Shown piece by piece: positions 51,604 through 62,696 of a stretch of 64,000 nucleotides of DNA. Source of the DNA: Allodiplogaster sudhausi (Eukaryota > Nematoda > Chromadorea > Rhabditida > Diplogasteridae); the NCBI GenBank assembly GCA_945643635.1, contig CALZFC010000102.1, positions 1-64,000 on the forward strand, in the 5' to 3' direction. The translations under genes were made by a program, and so were the position numbers. Under the pieces are notes generated by a model. That model was not told the origin of the DNA, ran no database searches, and was given only the letters and a program-made list of their open reading frames with translations. Each line of letters starts with the position of its first letter. Position 1 is the stretch's first letter.

Positions 51604-51768
51604 TCAACTTTTTCTTTTTTCACGGTTCAATAAAGACAAATCAATTTTGCAATGCAGATATTGTTCGTTGAATTTATTTTCGAACTTTACAACTCTGTGT
51701 TTCTCGTTATTGCACGACCTCTTTTTTGAACAGCGTTCTTTCGCATCTTTTAATGAAGCGCATCCGTA

Positions 51769-51841
51769 GCCCGGTTAGCTCAGTCGGTAGAGCACCAGAC
51801 TCTTAATCTGGCTGTCGCGGGTTCGAGCCCCGCATCGGGCT
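51769..51841 (+). tRNA. tRNA-Lys(CTT) copy 219
   Basis: Consensus; spacer R.c.F with T8 in the flank. Confidence 0.97.

Positions 51842-52006
51842 TCAACTTTTTCTTTTTTCACGGTTCAATAGAGACAAATCAATTTTGCAATGCAGATATT
51901 GTTCGTTGAATTTATTTTCGAACTTTACAACTCTGTGTTTCTCGTTATTGCACGACCTTTTTTTTGAACAGCGTTCTTTCGCATCTTTTAATGAAGCGCA
52001 TCCGTA

Positions 52007-52079
52007 GCCTGGTTAGCTCAGTCGGTAGAGCACCAGACTCTTAATCTGGCTGTCGCGGGTTCGAGCCCCGCATCGGGCT
52007..52079 (+). tRNA. tRNA-Lys(CTT) copy 220, C4T variant
   Basis: C4T turns the C4-G69 pair of the acceptor stem into a T-G wobble, next to nothing else changed; likely still functional. Preceded by an R.c.F spacer; followed by T'.g with atttttgaac. Confidence 0.95.

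Positions 52080-52243
52080 TCAACTTTTTCTTTTTTCACG
52101 GTTCAATAAAGAAAATCAATTTTGCAATGCAGATATTGTTGGTTGAATTTATTTTTGAACTTTACAACTCTGTGTTTCTCGTTATTGCACGACCTCTTTT
52201 TTGAACAGCGTTCTTTCGCATCTTTTAATGAAGCGCATCCGTA

Positions 52244-52316
52244 GCCCGGTTAGCTCAGTCGGTAGAGCACCAGACTCTTAATCTGGCTGTCGCGGGTTCG
52301 AGCCCCGCATCGGGCT
52244..52316 (+). tRNA. tRNA-Lys(CTT) copy 221
   Basis: Consensus; spacer G*.g.S. Confidence 0.97.

Positions 52317-52481
52317 TCAACTTTTTCTTTTTTCACGGTTCAATAAAGAAAAAGCAATTTTGCGATGCAGATATTGTTGGTTGAATTTATCTTTGAACTT
52401 TACAACTCTGTGTTTCTCGTTATTGCACGACCTCTTTTTTGAACAGCGTTCTTTCGCATCTTTTAATGAAGCGCATCCGTA

Positions 52482-52554
52482 GCCCGGTTAGCTCAGTCGG
52501 TAGAGCACCAGACTCTTAATCTGGCTGTCGCGGGTTCGAGCCCCGCATCGGGCT
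52482..52554 (+). tRNA. tRNA-Lys(CTT) copy 222
   Basis: Consensus; spacer E.n.F. Confidence 0.97.

Positions 52555-52717
52555 TCAACTTTTTCTTTTTTCACGGTTCAATAAGACAAATCAATTTTGC
52601 AATGCAGATATTGTTGTTGAATTTATTTTCGAACTTTACAACTCTGTGTTTCTCGTTATTGCACGACCTCTTTTTTGAACAGCGTTCTTTCGCATCTTTT
52701 AATGAAGCGCATCCGTA

Positions 52718-52790
52718 GCCCGGTTAGCTCAGTCGGTAGAGCACCAGACTCTTAATCTGGCTGTCGCGGGTTCGAGCCCCGCATCGGGCT
52718..52790 (+). tRNA. tRNA-Lys(CTT) copy 223
   Basis: Consensus; spacer D.c.F. Confidence 0.97.

Positions 52791-52955
52791 TCAACTTTTT
52801 CTTTTTTCACGGTTCAATAAAGACAAATCAATTTTGCAATGCAGATATTGTTCGTTGAATTTATTTTCGAACTTTACAACTCTGTGTTTCTCGTTATTGC
52901 ACGACCTCTTTTTTGAACAGCGTTCTTTCGCATCTTTTAATGAAGCGCATCCGTA

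Positions 52956-53028
52956 GCCCGGTTAGCTCAGTCGGTAGAGCACCAGACTCTTAATCTGGCT
53001 GTCGCGGGTTCGAGCCCCGCATCGGGCT
52956..53028 (+). tRNA. tRNA-Lys(CTT) copy 224
   Basis: Consensus; spacer T.g.H. Confidence 0.97.

Positions 53029-53192
53029 TCAACTTTTTCTTTTTTCACGGTTCAATAAAGAAAAATCAATTTTGCAATGCAGATATTGTTGGTTGAATTT
53101 ATTTTGAACTTTACAACTCTGTGTTTCTCGTTATTGCACGACCTCTTTTTTGAACAGCGTTCTTTCGCATCTTTTAATGAAGCGCATCCGTA

Positions 53193-53265
53193 GCCCGGTT
53201 AGCTCAGTCGGTAGAGCACCAGACTCTTAATCTGGCTGTCGCGGGTTCGAGCCCCGCATCGGGCT
53193..53265 (+). tRNA. tRNA-Lys(CTT) copy 225
   Basis: Consensus; spacer G*.g.S. Confidence 0.97.

Positions 53266-53430
53266 TCAACTTTTTCTTTTTTCACGGTTCAATAAAGAAA
53301 AAGCAATTTTGCGATGCAGATATTGTTGGTTGAATTTATCTTTGAACTTTACAACTCTGTGTTTCTCGTTATTGCACGACCTCTTTTTTGAACAGCGTTC
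53401 TTTCGCATCTTTTAATGAAGCGCATCCGTA

Positions 53431-53503
53431 GCCCGGTTAGCTCAGTCGGTAGAGCACCAGACTCTTAATCTGGCTGTCGCGGGTTCGAGCCCCGCATCGG
53501 GCT
53431..53503 (+). tRNA. tRNA-Lys(CTT) copy 226
   Basis: Consensus; spacer D.c.F. Confidence 0.97.

Positions 53504-53668
53504 TCAACTTTTTCTTTTTTCACGGTTCAATAAAGACAAATCAATTTTGCAATGCAGATATTGTTCGTTGAATTTATTTTCGAACTTTACAACTCTGTGT
53601 TTCTCGTTATTGCACGACCTCTTTTTTGAACAGCGTTCTTTCGCATCTTTTAATGAAGCGCATCCGTA

Positions 53669-53741
53669 GCCCGGTTAGCTCAGTCGGTAGAGCACCAGAC
53701 TCTTAATCTGGCTGTCGCGGGTTCGAGCCCCGCATCGGGCT
53669..53741 (+). tRNA. tRNA-Lys(CTT) copy 227
   Basis: Consensus; spacer T.c.F. Confidence 0.97.

Positions 53742-53906
53742 TCAACTTTTTCTTTTTTCACGGTTCAATAAAGAAAAATCAATTTTGCAATGCAGATATT
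53801 GTTCGTTGAATTTATTTTCGAACTTTACAACTCTGTGTTTCTCGTTATTGCACGACCTCTTTTTTGAACAGCGTTCTTTCGCATCTTTTAATGAAGCGCA
53901 TCCGTA

Positions 53907-53979
53907 GCCCGGTTAGCTCAGTCGGTAGAGCACCAGACTCTTAATCTGGCTGTCGCGGGTTCGAGCCCCGCATCGGGCT
53907..53979 (+). tRNA. tRNA-Lys(CTT) copy 228
   Basis: Consensus; trailer is one T12 run; spacer D.c.F. Confidence 0.97.

Positions 53980-54144
53980 TCAACTTTTTTTTTTTTCACG
54001 GTTCAATAAAGACAAATCAATTTTGCAATGCAGATATTGTTCGTTGAATTTATTTTCGAACTTTACAACTCTGTGTTTCTCGTTATTGCACGACCTCTTT
54101 TTTGAACAGCGTTCTTTCGCATCTTTTAATGAAGCGCATCCGTA

Positions 54145-54217
54145 GCCCGGTTAGCTCAGTCGGTAGAGCACCAGACTCTTAATCTGGCTGTCGCGGGTTC
54201 GAGCCCCGCATCGGGCT
54145..54217 (+). tRNA. tRNA-Lys(CTT) copy 229
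   Basis: Consensus; spacer T.n.S. Confidence 0.97.

Positions 54218-54381
54218 TCAACTTTTTCTTTTTTCACGGTTCAATAAAGAAAAATCAATTTTGCAATGCAGATATTGTTGTTGAATTTATCTTTGAACTT
54301 TACAACTCTGTGTTTCTCGTTATTGCACGACCTCTTTTTTGAACAGCGTTCTTTCGCATCTTTTAATGAAGCGCATCCGTA

Positions 54382-54454
54382 GCCCGGTTAGCTCAGTCGG
54401 TAGAGCACCAGACTCTTAATCTGGCTGTCGCGGGTTCGAGCCCCGCATCGGGCT
54382..54454 (+). tRNA. tRNA-Lys(CTT) copy 230
   Basis: Consensus; spacer G*.g.S. Confidence 0.97.

Positions 54455-54619
54455 TCAACTTTTTCTTTTTTCACGGTTCAATAAAGAAAAAGCAATTTTG
54501 CGATGCAGATATTGTTGGTTGAATTTATCTTTGAACTTTACAACTCTGTGTTTCTCGTTATTGCACGACCTCTTTTTTGAACAGCGTTCTTTCGCATCTT
54601 TTAATGAAGCGCATCCGTA

Positions 54620-54692
54620 GCCCGGTTAGCTCAGTCGGTAGAGCACCAGACTCTTAATCTGGCTGTCGCGGGTTCGAGCCCCGCATCGGGCT
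54620..54692 (+). tRNA. tRNA-Lys(CTT) copy 231
   Basis: Consensus; spacer D.n.F. Confidence 0.97.

Positions 54693-54856
54693 TCAACTTT
54701 TTCTTTTTTCACGGTTCAATAAAGACAAATCAATTTTGCAATGCAGATATTGTTGTTGAATTTATTTTCGAACTTTACAACTCTGTGTTTCTCGTTATTG
54801 CACGACCTCTTTTTTGAACAGCGTTCTTTCGCATCTTTTAATGAAGCGCATCCGTA

Positions 54857-54929
54857 GCCCGGTTAGCTCAGTCGGTAGAGCACCAGACTCTTAATCTGGC
54901 TGTCGCGGGTTCGAGCCCCGCATCGGGCT
54857..54929 (+). tRNA. tRNA-Lys(CTT) copy 232
   Basis: Consensus; spacer D.c.F with T8 in the flank. Confidence 0.97.

Positions 54930-55094
54930 TCAACTTTTTCTTTTTTCACGGTTCAATAAAGACAAATCAATTTTGCAATGCAGATATTGTTCGTTGAATT
55001 TATTTTCGAACTTTACAACTCTGTGTTTCTCGTTATTGCACGACCTTTTTTTTGAACAGCGTTCTTTCGCATCTTTTAATGAAGCGCATCCGTA

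Positions 55095-55167
55095 GCCCGG
55101 TTAGCTCAGTCGGTAGAGCACCAGACTCTTAATCTGGCTGTCGCGGGTTCGAGCCCCGCATCGGGCT
55095..55167 (+). tRNA. tRNA-Lys(CTT) copy 233
   Basis: Consensus; spacer T*.g with atttttgaac. Confidence 0.97.

Positions 55168-55332
55168 TCAACTTTTTCTTTTTTCACGGTTCAATAAAGA
55201 AAAATCAATTTTGCGATGCAGATATTGTTGGTTGAATTTATTTTTGAACTTTACAACTCTGTGTTTCTCGTTATTGCACGACCTCTTTTTTGAACAGCGT
55301 TCTTTCGCATCTTTTAATGAAGCGCATCCGTA

Positions 55333-55405
55333 GCCCGGTTAGCTCAGTCGGTAGAGCACCAGACTCTTAATCTGGCTGTCGCGGGTTCGAGCCCCGCATC
55401 GGGCT
55333..55405 (+). tRNA. tRNA-Lys(CTT) copy 234
   Basis: Consensus; spacer G*.g.S. Confidence 0.97.

Positions 55406-55570
55406 TCAACTTTTTCTTTTTTCACGGTTCAATAAAGAAAAAGCAATTTTGCGATGCAGATATTGTTGGTTGAATTTATCTTTGAACTTTACAACTCTGT
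55501 GTTTCTCGTTATTGCACGACCTCTTTTTTGAACAGCGTTCTTTCGCATCTTTTAATGAAGCGCATCCGTA

Positions 55571-55643
55571 GCCCGGTTAGCTCAGTCGGTAGAGCACCAG
55601 ACTCTTAATCTGGCTGTCGCGGGTTCGAGCCCCGCATCGGGCT
55571..55643 (+). tRNA. tRNA-Lys(CTT) copy 235
   Basis: Consensus; spacer D.n.F. Confidence 0.97.

Positions 55644-55807
55644 TCAACTTTTTCTTTTTTCACGGTTCAATAAAGACAAATCAATTTTGCAATGCAGATA
55701 TTGTTGTTGAATTTATTTTCGAACTTTACAACTCTGTGTTTCTCGTTATTGCACGACCTCTTTTTTGAACAGCGTTCTTTCGCATCTTTTAATGAAGCGC
55801 ATCCGTA

Positions 55808-55880
55808 GCCCGGTTAGCTCAGTCGGTAGAGCACCAGACTCTTAATCTGGCTGTCGCGGGTTCGAGCCCCGCATCGGGCT
55808..55880 (+). tRNA. tRNA-Lys(CTT) copy 236
   Basis: Consensus; spacer T'.c.F. Confidence 0.97.

Positions 55881-56044
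55881 TCAACTTTTTCTTTTTTCAC
55901 GGTTCAATAAGAAAAATCAATTTTGCAATGCAGATATTGTTCGTTGAATTTATTTTCGAACTTTACAACTCTGTGTTTCTCGTTATTGCACGACCTCTTT
56001 TTTGAACAGCGTTCTTTCGCATCTTTTAATGAAGCGCATCCGTA

Positions 56045-56117
56045 GCCCGGTTAGCTCAGTCGGTAGAGCACCAGACTCTTAATCTGGCTGTCGCGGGTTC
56101 GAGCCCCGCATCGGGCT
56045..56117 (+). tRNA. tRNA-Lys(CTT) copy 237
   Basis: Consensus; spacer T.g.F with T8 in the flank. Confidence 0.97.

Positions 56118-56282
56118 TCAACTTTTTCTTTTTTCACGGTTCAATAAAGAAAAATCAATTTTGCAATGCAGATATTGTTGGTTGAATTTATTTTCGAACT
56201 TTACAACTCTGTGTTTCTCGTTATTGCACGACCTTTTTTTTGAACAGCGTTCTTTCGCATCTTTTAATGAAGCGCATCCGTA

Positions 56283-56355
56283 GCCCGGTTAGCTCAGTCG
56301 GTAGAGCACCAGACTCTTAATCTGGCTGTCGCGGGTTCGAGCCCCGCATCGGGCT
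56283..56355 (+). tRNA. tRNA-Lys(CTT) copy 238
   Basis: Consensus; spacer G*.g.S. Confidence 0.97.

Positions 56356-56520
56356 TCAACTTTTTCTTTTTTCACGGTTCAATAAAGAAAAAGCAATTTT
56401 GCGATGCAGATATTGTTGGTTGAATTTATCTTTGAACTTTACAACTCTGTGTTTCTCGTTATTGCACGACCTCTTTTTTGAACAGCGTTCTTTCGCATCT
56501 TTTAATGAAGCGCATCCGTA

Positions 56521-56593
56521 GCCCGGTTAGCTCAGTCGGTAGAGCACCAGACTCTTAATCTGGCTGTCGCGGGTTCGAGCCCCGCATCGGGCT
56521..56593 (+). tRNA. tRNA-Lys(CTT) copy 239
   Basis: Consensus; spacer E.n.F. Confidence 0.97.

Positions 56594-56756
56594 TCAACTT
56601 TTTCTTTTTTCACGGTTCAATAAGACAAATCAATTTTGCAATGCAGATATTGTTGTTGAATTTATTTTCGAACTTTACAACTCTGTGTTTCTCGTTATTG
56701 CACGACCTCTTTTTTGAACAGCGTTCTTTCGCATCTTTTAATGAAGCGCATCCGTA

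Positions 56757-56829
56757 GCCCGGTTAGCTCAGTCGGTAGAGCACCAGACTCTTAATCTGGC
56801 TGTCGCGGGTTCGAGCCCCGCATCGGGCT
56757..56829 (+). tRNA. tRNA-Lys(CTT) copy 240
   Basis: Consensus; spacer D.c.F. Confidence 0.97.

Positions 56830-56994
56830 TCAACTTTTTCTTTTTTCACGGTTCAATAAAGACAAATCAATTTTGCAATGCAGATATTGTTCGTTGAATT
56901 TATTTTCGAACTTTACAACTCTGTGTTTCTCGTTATTGCACGACCTCTTTTTTGAACAGCGTTCTTTCGCATCTTTTAATGAAGCGCATCCGTA

Positions 56995-57067
56995 GCCCGG
57001 TTAGCTCAGTCGGTAGAGCACCAGACTCTTAATCTGGCTGTCGCGGGTTCGAGCCCCGCATCGGGCT
56995..57067 (+). tRNA. tRNA-Lys(CTT) copy 241
   Basis: Consensus; taaac trailer; spacer G*.g.S. Confidence 0.97.

Positions 57068-57232
57068 TAAACTTTTTCTTTTTTCACGGTTCAATAAAGA
57101 AAAAGCAATTTTGCGATGCAGATATTGTTGGTTGAATTTATCTTTGAACTTTACAACTCTGTGTTTCTCGTTATTGCACGACCTCTTTTTTGAACAGCGT
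57201 TCTTTCGCATCTTTTAATGAAGCGCATCCGTA

Positions 57233-57305
57233 GCCCGGTTAGCTCAGTCGGTAGAGCACCAGACTCTTAATCTGGCTGTCGCGGGTTCGAGCCCCGCATC
57301 GGGCT
57233..57305 (+). tRNA. tRNA-Lys(CTT) copy 242
   Basis: Consensus; spacer D.n.F. Confidence 0.97.

Positions 57306-57469
57306 TCAACTTTTTCTTTTTTCACGGTTCAATAAAGACAAATCAATTTTGCAATGCAGATATTGTTGTTGAATTTATTTTCGAACTTTACAACTCTGTG
57401 TTTCTCGTTATTGCACGACCTCTTTTTTGAACAGCGTTCTTTCGCATCTTTTAATGAAGCGCATCCGTA

Positions 57470-57542
57470 GCCCGGTTAGCTCAGTCGGTAGAGCACCAGA
57501 CTCTTAATCTGGCTGTCGCGGGTTCGAGCCCCGCATCGGGCT
57470..57542 (+). tRNA. tRNA-Lys(CTT) copy 243
   Basis: Consensus; taaac trailer; spacer T.g with atttttgaac. Confidence 0.97.

Positions 57543-57707
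57543 TAAACTTTTTCTTTTTTCACGGTTCAATAAAGAAAAATCAATTTTGCAATGCAGATAT
57601 TGTTGGTTGAATTTATTTTTGAACTTTACAACTCTGTGTTTCTCGTTATTGCACGACCTCTTTTTTGAACAGCGTTCTTTCGCATCTTTTAATGAAGCGC
57701 ATCCGTA

Positions 57708-57780
57708 GCCCGGTTAGCTCAGTCGGTAGAGCACCAGACTCTTAATCTGGCTGTCGCGGGTTCGAGCCCCGCATCGGGCT
57708..57780 (+). tRNA. tRNA-Lys(CTT) copy 244
   Basis: Consensus; taaac trailer; spacer G*.g.S. Confidence 0.97.

Positions 57781-57945
57781 TAAACTTTTTCTTTTTTCAC
57801 GGTTCAATAAAGAAAAAGCAATTTTGCGATGCAGATATTGTTGGTTGAATTTATCTTTGAACTTTACAACTCTGTGTTTCTCGTTATTGCACGACCTCTT
57901 TTTTGAACAGCGTTCTTTCGCATCTTTTAATGAAGCGCATCCGTA

Positions 57946-58018
57946 GCCCGGTTAGCTCAGTCGGTAGAGCACCAGACTCTTAATCTGGCTGTCGCGGGTT
58001 CGAGCCCCGCATCGGGCT
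57946..58018 (+). tRNA. tRNA-Lys(CTT) copy 245
   Basis: Consensus; spacer R.c.F. Confidence 0.97.

Positions 58019-58183
58019 TCAACTTTTTCTTTTTTCACGGTTCAATAGAGACAAATCAATTTTGCAATGCAGATATTGTTCGTTGAATTTATTTTCGAAC
58101 TTTACAACTCTGTGTTTCTCGTTATTGCACGACCTCTTTTTTGAACAGCGTTCTTTCGCATCTTTTAATGAAGCGCATCCGTA

Positions 58184-58256
58184 GCCTGGTTAGCTCAGTC
58201 GGTAGAGCACCAGACTCTTAATCTGGCTGTCGCGGGTTCGAGCCCCGCATCGGGCT
58184..58256 (+). tRNA. tRNA-Lys(CTT) copy 246, C4T variant
   Basis: Same C4T acceptor-stem wobble as at 52007, again after an R.c.F spacer; spacer after it M.k.F. Confidence 0.95.

Positions 58257-58421
58257 TCAACTTTTTCTTTTTTCACGGTTCAATAATGACAAATCAATTT
58301 TGCAATGCAGATATTGTCTGTTGAATTTATTTTCGAACTTTACAACTCTGTGTTTCTCGTTATTGCACGACCTCTTTTTTGAACAGCGTTCTTTCGCATC
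58401 TTTTAATGAAGCGCATCCGTA

Positions 58422-58494
58422 GCCCGGTTAGCTCAGTCGGTAGAGCACCAGACTCTTAATCTGGCTGTCGCGGGTTCGAGCCCCGCATCGGGCT
58422..58494 (+). tRNA. tRNA-Lys(CTT) copy 247
   Basis: Consensus; spacer G*.g.S followed by acagctc. Confidence 0.97.

Positions 58495-58659
58495 TCAACT
58501 TTTTCTTTTTTCACGGTTCAATAAAGAAAAAGCAATTTTGCGATGCAGATATTGTTGGTTGAATTTATCTTTGAACTTTACAGCTCTGTGTTTCTCGTTA
58601 TTGCACGACCTCTTTTTTGAACAGCGTTCTTTCGCATCTTTTAATGAAGCGCATCCGTA

Positions 58660-58732
58660 GCCCGGTTAGCTCAGTCGGTAGAGCACCAGACTCTTAATCT
58701 GGCTGTCGCGGGTTCGAGCCCCGCATCGGGCT
58660..58732 (+). tRNA. tRNA-Lys(CTT) copy 248
   Basis: Consensus; spacer T.n.F. Confidence 0.97.

Positions 58733-58896
58733 TCAACTTTTTCTTTTTTCACGGTTCAATAAAGAAAAATCAATTTTGCAATGCAGATATTGTTGTTGAA
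58801 TTTATTTTCGAACTTTACAACTCTGTGTTTCTCGTTATTGCACGACCTCTTTTTTGAACAGCGTTCTTTCGCATCTTTTAATGAAGCGCATCCGTA

Positions 58897-58969
58897 GCCC
58901 GGTTAGCTCAGTCGGTAGAGCACCAGACTCTTAATCTGGCTGTCGCGGGTTCGAGCCCCGCATCGGGCT
58897..58969 (+). tRNA. tRNA-Lys(CTT) copy 249
   Basis: Consensus; spacer aataaagaaaaaaatt.c.F, a short one-off form. Confidence 0.97.

Positions 58970-59132
58970 TCAACTTTTTCTTTTTTCACGGTTCAATAAA
59001 GAAAAAAATTTTGCAATGCAGATATTGTTCGTTGAATTTATTTTCGAACTTTACAACTCTGTGTTTCTCGTTATTGCACGACCTCTTTTTTGAACAGCGT
59101 TCTTTCGCATCTTTTAATGAAGCGCATCCGTA

Positions 59133-59205
59133 GCCCGGTTAGCTCAGTCGGTAGAGCACCAGACTCTTAATCTGGCTGTCGCGGGTTCGAGCCCCGCATC
59201 GGGCT
59133..59205 (+). tRNA. tRNA-Lys(CTT) copy 250
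   Basis: Consensus; spacer M.g.F. Confidence 0.97.

Positions 59206-59370
59206 TCAACTTTTTCTTTTTTCACGGTTCAATAATGACAAATCAATTTTGCAATGCAGATATTGTTGGTTGAATTTATTTTCGAACTTTACAACTCTGT
59301 GTTTCTCGTTATTGCACGACCTCTTTTTTGAACAGCGTTCTTTCGCATCTTTTAATGAAGCGCATCCGTA

Positions 59371-59443
59371 GCCCGGTTAGCTCAGTCGGTAGAGCACCAG
59401 ACTCTTAATCTGGCTGTCGCGGGTTCGAGCCCCGCATCGGGCT
59371..59443 (+). tRNA. tRNA-Lys(CTT) copy 251
   Basis: Consensus; taaac trailer; spacer G.g.H. Confidence 0.97.

Positions 59444-59607
59444 TAAACTTTTTCTTTTTTCACGGTTCAATAAAGAAAAAGCAATTTTGCAATGCAGATA
59501 TTGTTGGTTGAATTTATTTTGAACTTTACAACTCTGTGTTTCTCGTTATTGCACGACCTCTTTTTTGAACAGCGTTCTTTCGCATCTTTTAATGAAGCGC
59601 ATCCGTA

Positions 59608-59680
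59608 GCCCGGTTAGCTCAGTCGGTAGAGCACCAGACTCTTAATCTGGCTGTCGCGGGTTCGAGCCCCGCATCGGGCT
59608..59680 (+). tRNA. tRNA-Lys(CTT) copy 252
   Basis: Consensus; spacer G*.g.S. Confidence 0.97.

Positions 59681-59845
59681 TCAACTTTTTCTTTTTTCAC
59701 GGTTCAATAAAGAAAAAGCAATTTTGCGATGCAGATATTGTTGGTTGAATTTATCTTTGAACTTTACAACTCTGTGTTTCTCGTTATTGCACGACCTCTT
59801 TTTTGAACAGCGTTCTTTCGCATCTTTTAATGAAGCGCATCCGTA

Positions 59846-59918
59846 GCCCGGTTAGCTCAGTCGGTAGAGCACCAGACTCTTAATCTGGCTGTCGCGGGTT
59901 CGAGCCCCGCATCGGGCT
59846..59918 (+). tRNA. tRNA-Lys(CTT) copy 253
   Basis: Consensus; spacer D.c.F, trailer has tttacgg for ttcacgg. Confidence 0.97.

Positions 59919-60083
59919 TCAACTTTTTCTTTTTTTACGGTTCAATAAAGACAAATCAATTTTGCAATGCAGATATTGTTCGTTGAATTTATTTTCGAAC
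60001 TTTACAACTCTGTGTTTCTCGTTATTGCACGACCTCTTTTTTGAACAGCGTTCTTTCGCATCTTTTAATGAAGCGCATCCGTA

Positions 60084-60156
60084 GCCCGGTTAGCTCAGTC
60101 GGTAGAGCACCAGACTCTTAATCTGGCTGTCGCGGGTTCGAGCCCCGCATCGGGCT
60084..60156 (+). tRNA. tRNA-Lys(CTT) copy 254
   Basis: Consensus; spacer M.n.F. Confidence 0.97.

Positions 60157-60320
60157 TCAACTTTTTCTTTTTTCACGGTTCAATAATGACAAATCAATTT
60201 TGCAATGCAGATATTGTTGTTGAATTTATTTTCGAACTTTACAACTCTGTGTTTCTCGTTATTGCACGACCTCTTTTTTGAACAGCGTTCTTTCGCATCT
60301 TTTAATGAAGCGCATCCGTA

Positions 60321-60393
60321 GCCCGGTTAGCTCAGTCGGTAGAGCACCAGACTCTTAATCTGGCTGTCGCGGGTTCGAGCCCCGCATCGGGCT
60321..60393 (+). tRNA. tRNA-Lys(CTT) copy 255
   Basis: Consensus; taaac trailer; spacer G*.g.S followed by acagctc; first unit of the 3-unit repeat. 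Confidence 0.97.

Positions 60394-60558
60394 TAAACTT
60401 TTTCTTTTTTCACGGTTCAATAAAGAAAAAGCAATTTTGCGATGCAGATATTGTTGGTTGAATTTATCTTTGAACTTTACAGCTCTGTGTTTCTCGTTAT
60501 TGCACGACCTCTTTTTTGAACAGCGTTCTTTCGCATCTTTTAATGAAGCGCATCCGTA

Positions 60559-60631
60559 GCCCGGTTAGCTCAGTCGGTAGAGCACCAGACTCTTAATCTG
60601 GCTGTCGCGGGTTCGAGCCCCGCATCGGGCT
60559..60631 (+). tRNA. tRNA-Lys(CTT) copy 256
   Basis: Consensus; spacer R.c.F, trailer has tttacgg for ttcacgg. Confidence 0.97.

Positions 60632-60795
60632 TCAACTTTTTCTTTTTTACGGTTCAATAGAGACAAATCAATTTTGCAATGCAGATATTGTTCGTTGAAT
60701 TTATTTTCGAACTTTACAACTCTGTGTTTCTCGTTATTGCACGACCTCTTTTTTGAACAGCGTTCTTTCGCATCTTTTAATGAAGCGCATCCGTA

Positions 60796-60868
60796 GCCTG
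60801 GTTAGCTCAGTCGGTAGAGCACCAGACTCTTAATCTGGCTGTCGCGGGTTCGAGCCCCGCATCGGGCT
60796..60868 (+). tRNA. tRNA-Lys(CTT) copy 257, C4T variant
   Basis: C4T acceptor-stem wobble, preceded by an R.c.F spacer; spacer after it D.n.F. Confidence 0.95.

Positions 60869-61032
60869 TCAACTTTTTCTTTTTTCACGGTTCAATAAAG
60901 ACAAATCAATTTTGCAATGCAGATATTGTTGTTGAATTTATTTTCGAACTTTACAACTCTGTGTTTCTCGTTATTGCACGACCTCTTTTTTGAACAGCGT
61001 TCTTTCGCATCTTTTAATGAAGCGCATCCGTA

Positions 61033-61105
61033 GCCCGGTTAGCTCAGTCGGTAGAGCACCAGACTCTTAATCTGGCTGTCGCGGGTTCGAGCCCCGCATC
61101 GGGCT
61033..61105 (+). tRNA. tRNA-Lys(CTT) copy 258
   Basis: Consensus; spacer G*.g.S followed by acagctc. Confidence 0.97.

Positions 61106-61270
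61106 TCAACTTTTTCTTTTTTCACGGTTCAATAAAGAAAAAGCAATTTTGCGATGCAGATATTGTTGGTTGAATTTATCTTTGAACTTTACAGCTCTGT
61201 GTTTCTCGTTATTGCACGACCTCTTTTTTGAACAGCGTTCTTTCGCATCTTTTAATGAAGCGCATCCGTA

Positions 61271-61343
61271 GCCCGGTTAGCTCAGTCGGTAGAGCACCAG
61301 ACTCTTAATCTGGCTGTCGCGGGTTCGAGCCCCGCATCGGGCT
61271..61343 (+). tRNA. tRNA-Lys(CTT) copy 259
   Basis: Consensus; spacer D.t.F; first T-run of the trailer is T4. Confidence 0.97.

Positions 61344-61507
61344 TCAACTTTTCTTTTTTCACGGTTCAATAAAGACAAATCAATTTTGCAATGCAGATAT
61401 TGTTTGTTGAATTTATTTTCGAACTTTACAACTCTGTGTTTCTCGTTATTGCACGACCTCTTTTTTGAACAGCGTTCTTTCGCATCTTTTAATGAAGCGC
61501 ATCCGTA

Positions 61508-61580
61508 GCCCGGTTAGCTCAGTCGGTAGAGCACCAGACTCTTAATCTGGCTGTCGCGGGTTCGAGCCCCGCATCGGGCT
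61508..61580 (+). tRNA. tRNA-Lys(CTT) copy 260
   Basis: Consensus; spacer M.k.F. Confidence 0.97.

Positions 61581-61745
61581 TCAACTTTTTCTTTTTTCAC
61601 GGTTCAATAATGACAAATCAATTTTGCAATGCAGATATTGTCTGTTGAATTTATTTTCGAACTTTACAACTCTGTGTTTCTCGTTATTGCACGACCTCTT
61701 TTTTGAACAGCGTTCTTTCGCATCTTTTAATGAAGCGCATCCGTA

Positions 61746-61818
61746 GCCCGGTTAGCTCAGTCGGTAGAGCACCAGACTCTTAATCTGGCTGTCGCGGGTT
61801 CGAGCCCCGCATCGGGCT
61746..61818 (+). tRNA. tRNA-Lys(CTT) copy 261
   Basis: Consensus; spacer G*.g.S followed by acagctc. Confidence 0.97.

Positions 61819-61983
61819 TCAACTTTTTCTTTTTTCACGGTTCAATAAAGAAAAAGCAATTTTGCGATGCAGATATTGTTGGTTGAATTTATCTTTGAAC
61901 TTTACAGCTCTGTGTTTCTCGTTATTGCACGACCTCTTTTTTGAACAGCGTTCTTTCGCATCTTTTAATGAAGCGCATCCGTA

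Positions 61984-62056
61984 GCCCGGTTAGCTCAGTC
62001 GGTAGAGCACCAGACTCTTAATCTGGCTGTCGCGGGTTCGAGCCCCGCATCGGGCT
61984..62056 (+). tRNA. tRNA-Lys(CTT) copy 262
   Basis: Consensus; spacer R.c.F. Confidence 0.97.

Positions 62057-62221
62057 TCAACTTTTTCTTTTTTCACGGTTCAATAGAGACAAATCAATTT
62101 TGCAATGCAGATATTGTTCGTTGAATTTATTTTCGAACTTTACAACTCTGTGTTTCTCGTTATTGCACGACCTCTTTTTTGAACAGCGTTCTTTCGCATC
62201 TTTTAATGAAGCGCATCCGTA

Positions 62222-62294
62222 GCCCGGTTAGCTCAGTCGGTAGAGCACCAGACTCTTAATCTGGCTGTCGCGGGTTCGAGCCCCGCATCGGGCT
62222..62294 (+). tRNA. tRNA-Lys(CTT) copy 263
   Basis: Consensus, without C4T although an R.c.F spacer precedes it; spacer after it E.k.F. Confidence 0.97.

Positions 62295-62458
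62295 TCAACT
62301 TTTTCTTTTTTCACGGTTCAATAAGACAAATCAATTTTGCAATGCAGATATTGTCTGTTGAATTTATTTTCGAACTTTACAACTCTGTGTTTCTCGTTAT
62401 TGCACGACCTCTTTTTTGAACAGCGTTCTTTCGCATCTTTTAATGAAGCGCATCCGTA

Positions 62459-62531
62459 GCCCGGTTAGCTCAGTCGGTAGAGCACCAGACTCTTAATCTG
62501 GCTGTCGCGGGTTCGAGCCCCGCATCGGGCT
62459..62531 (+). tRNA. tRNA-Lys(CTT) copy 264
   Basis: Consensus; taaac trailer; spacer G*.g.S followed by acagctc. Confidence 0.97.
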
Positions 62532-62696
62532 TAAACTTTTTCTTTTTTCACGGTTCAATAAAGAAAAAGCAATTTTGCGATGCAGATATTGTTGGTTGAA
62601 TTTATCTTTGAACTTTACAGCTCTGTGTTTCTCGTTATTGCACGACCTCTTTTTTGAACAGCGTTCTTTCGCATCTTTTAATGAAGCGCATCCGTA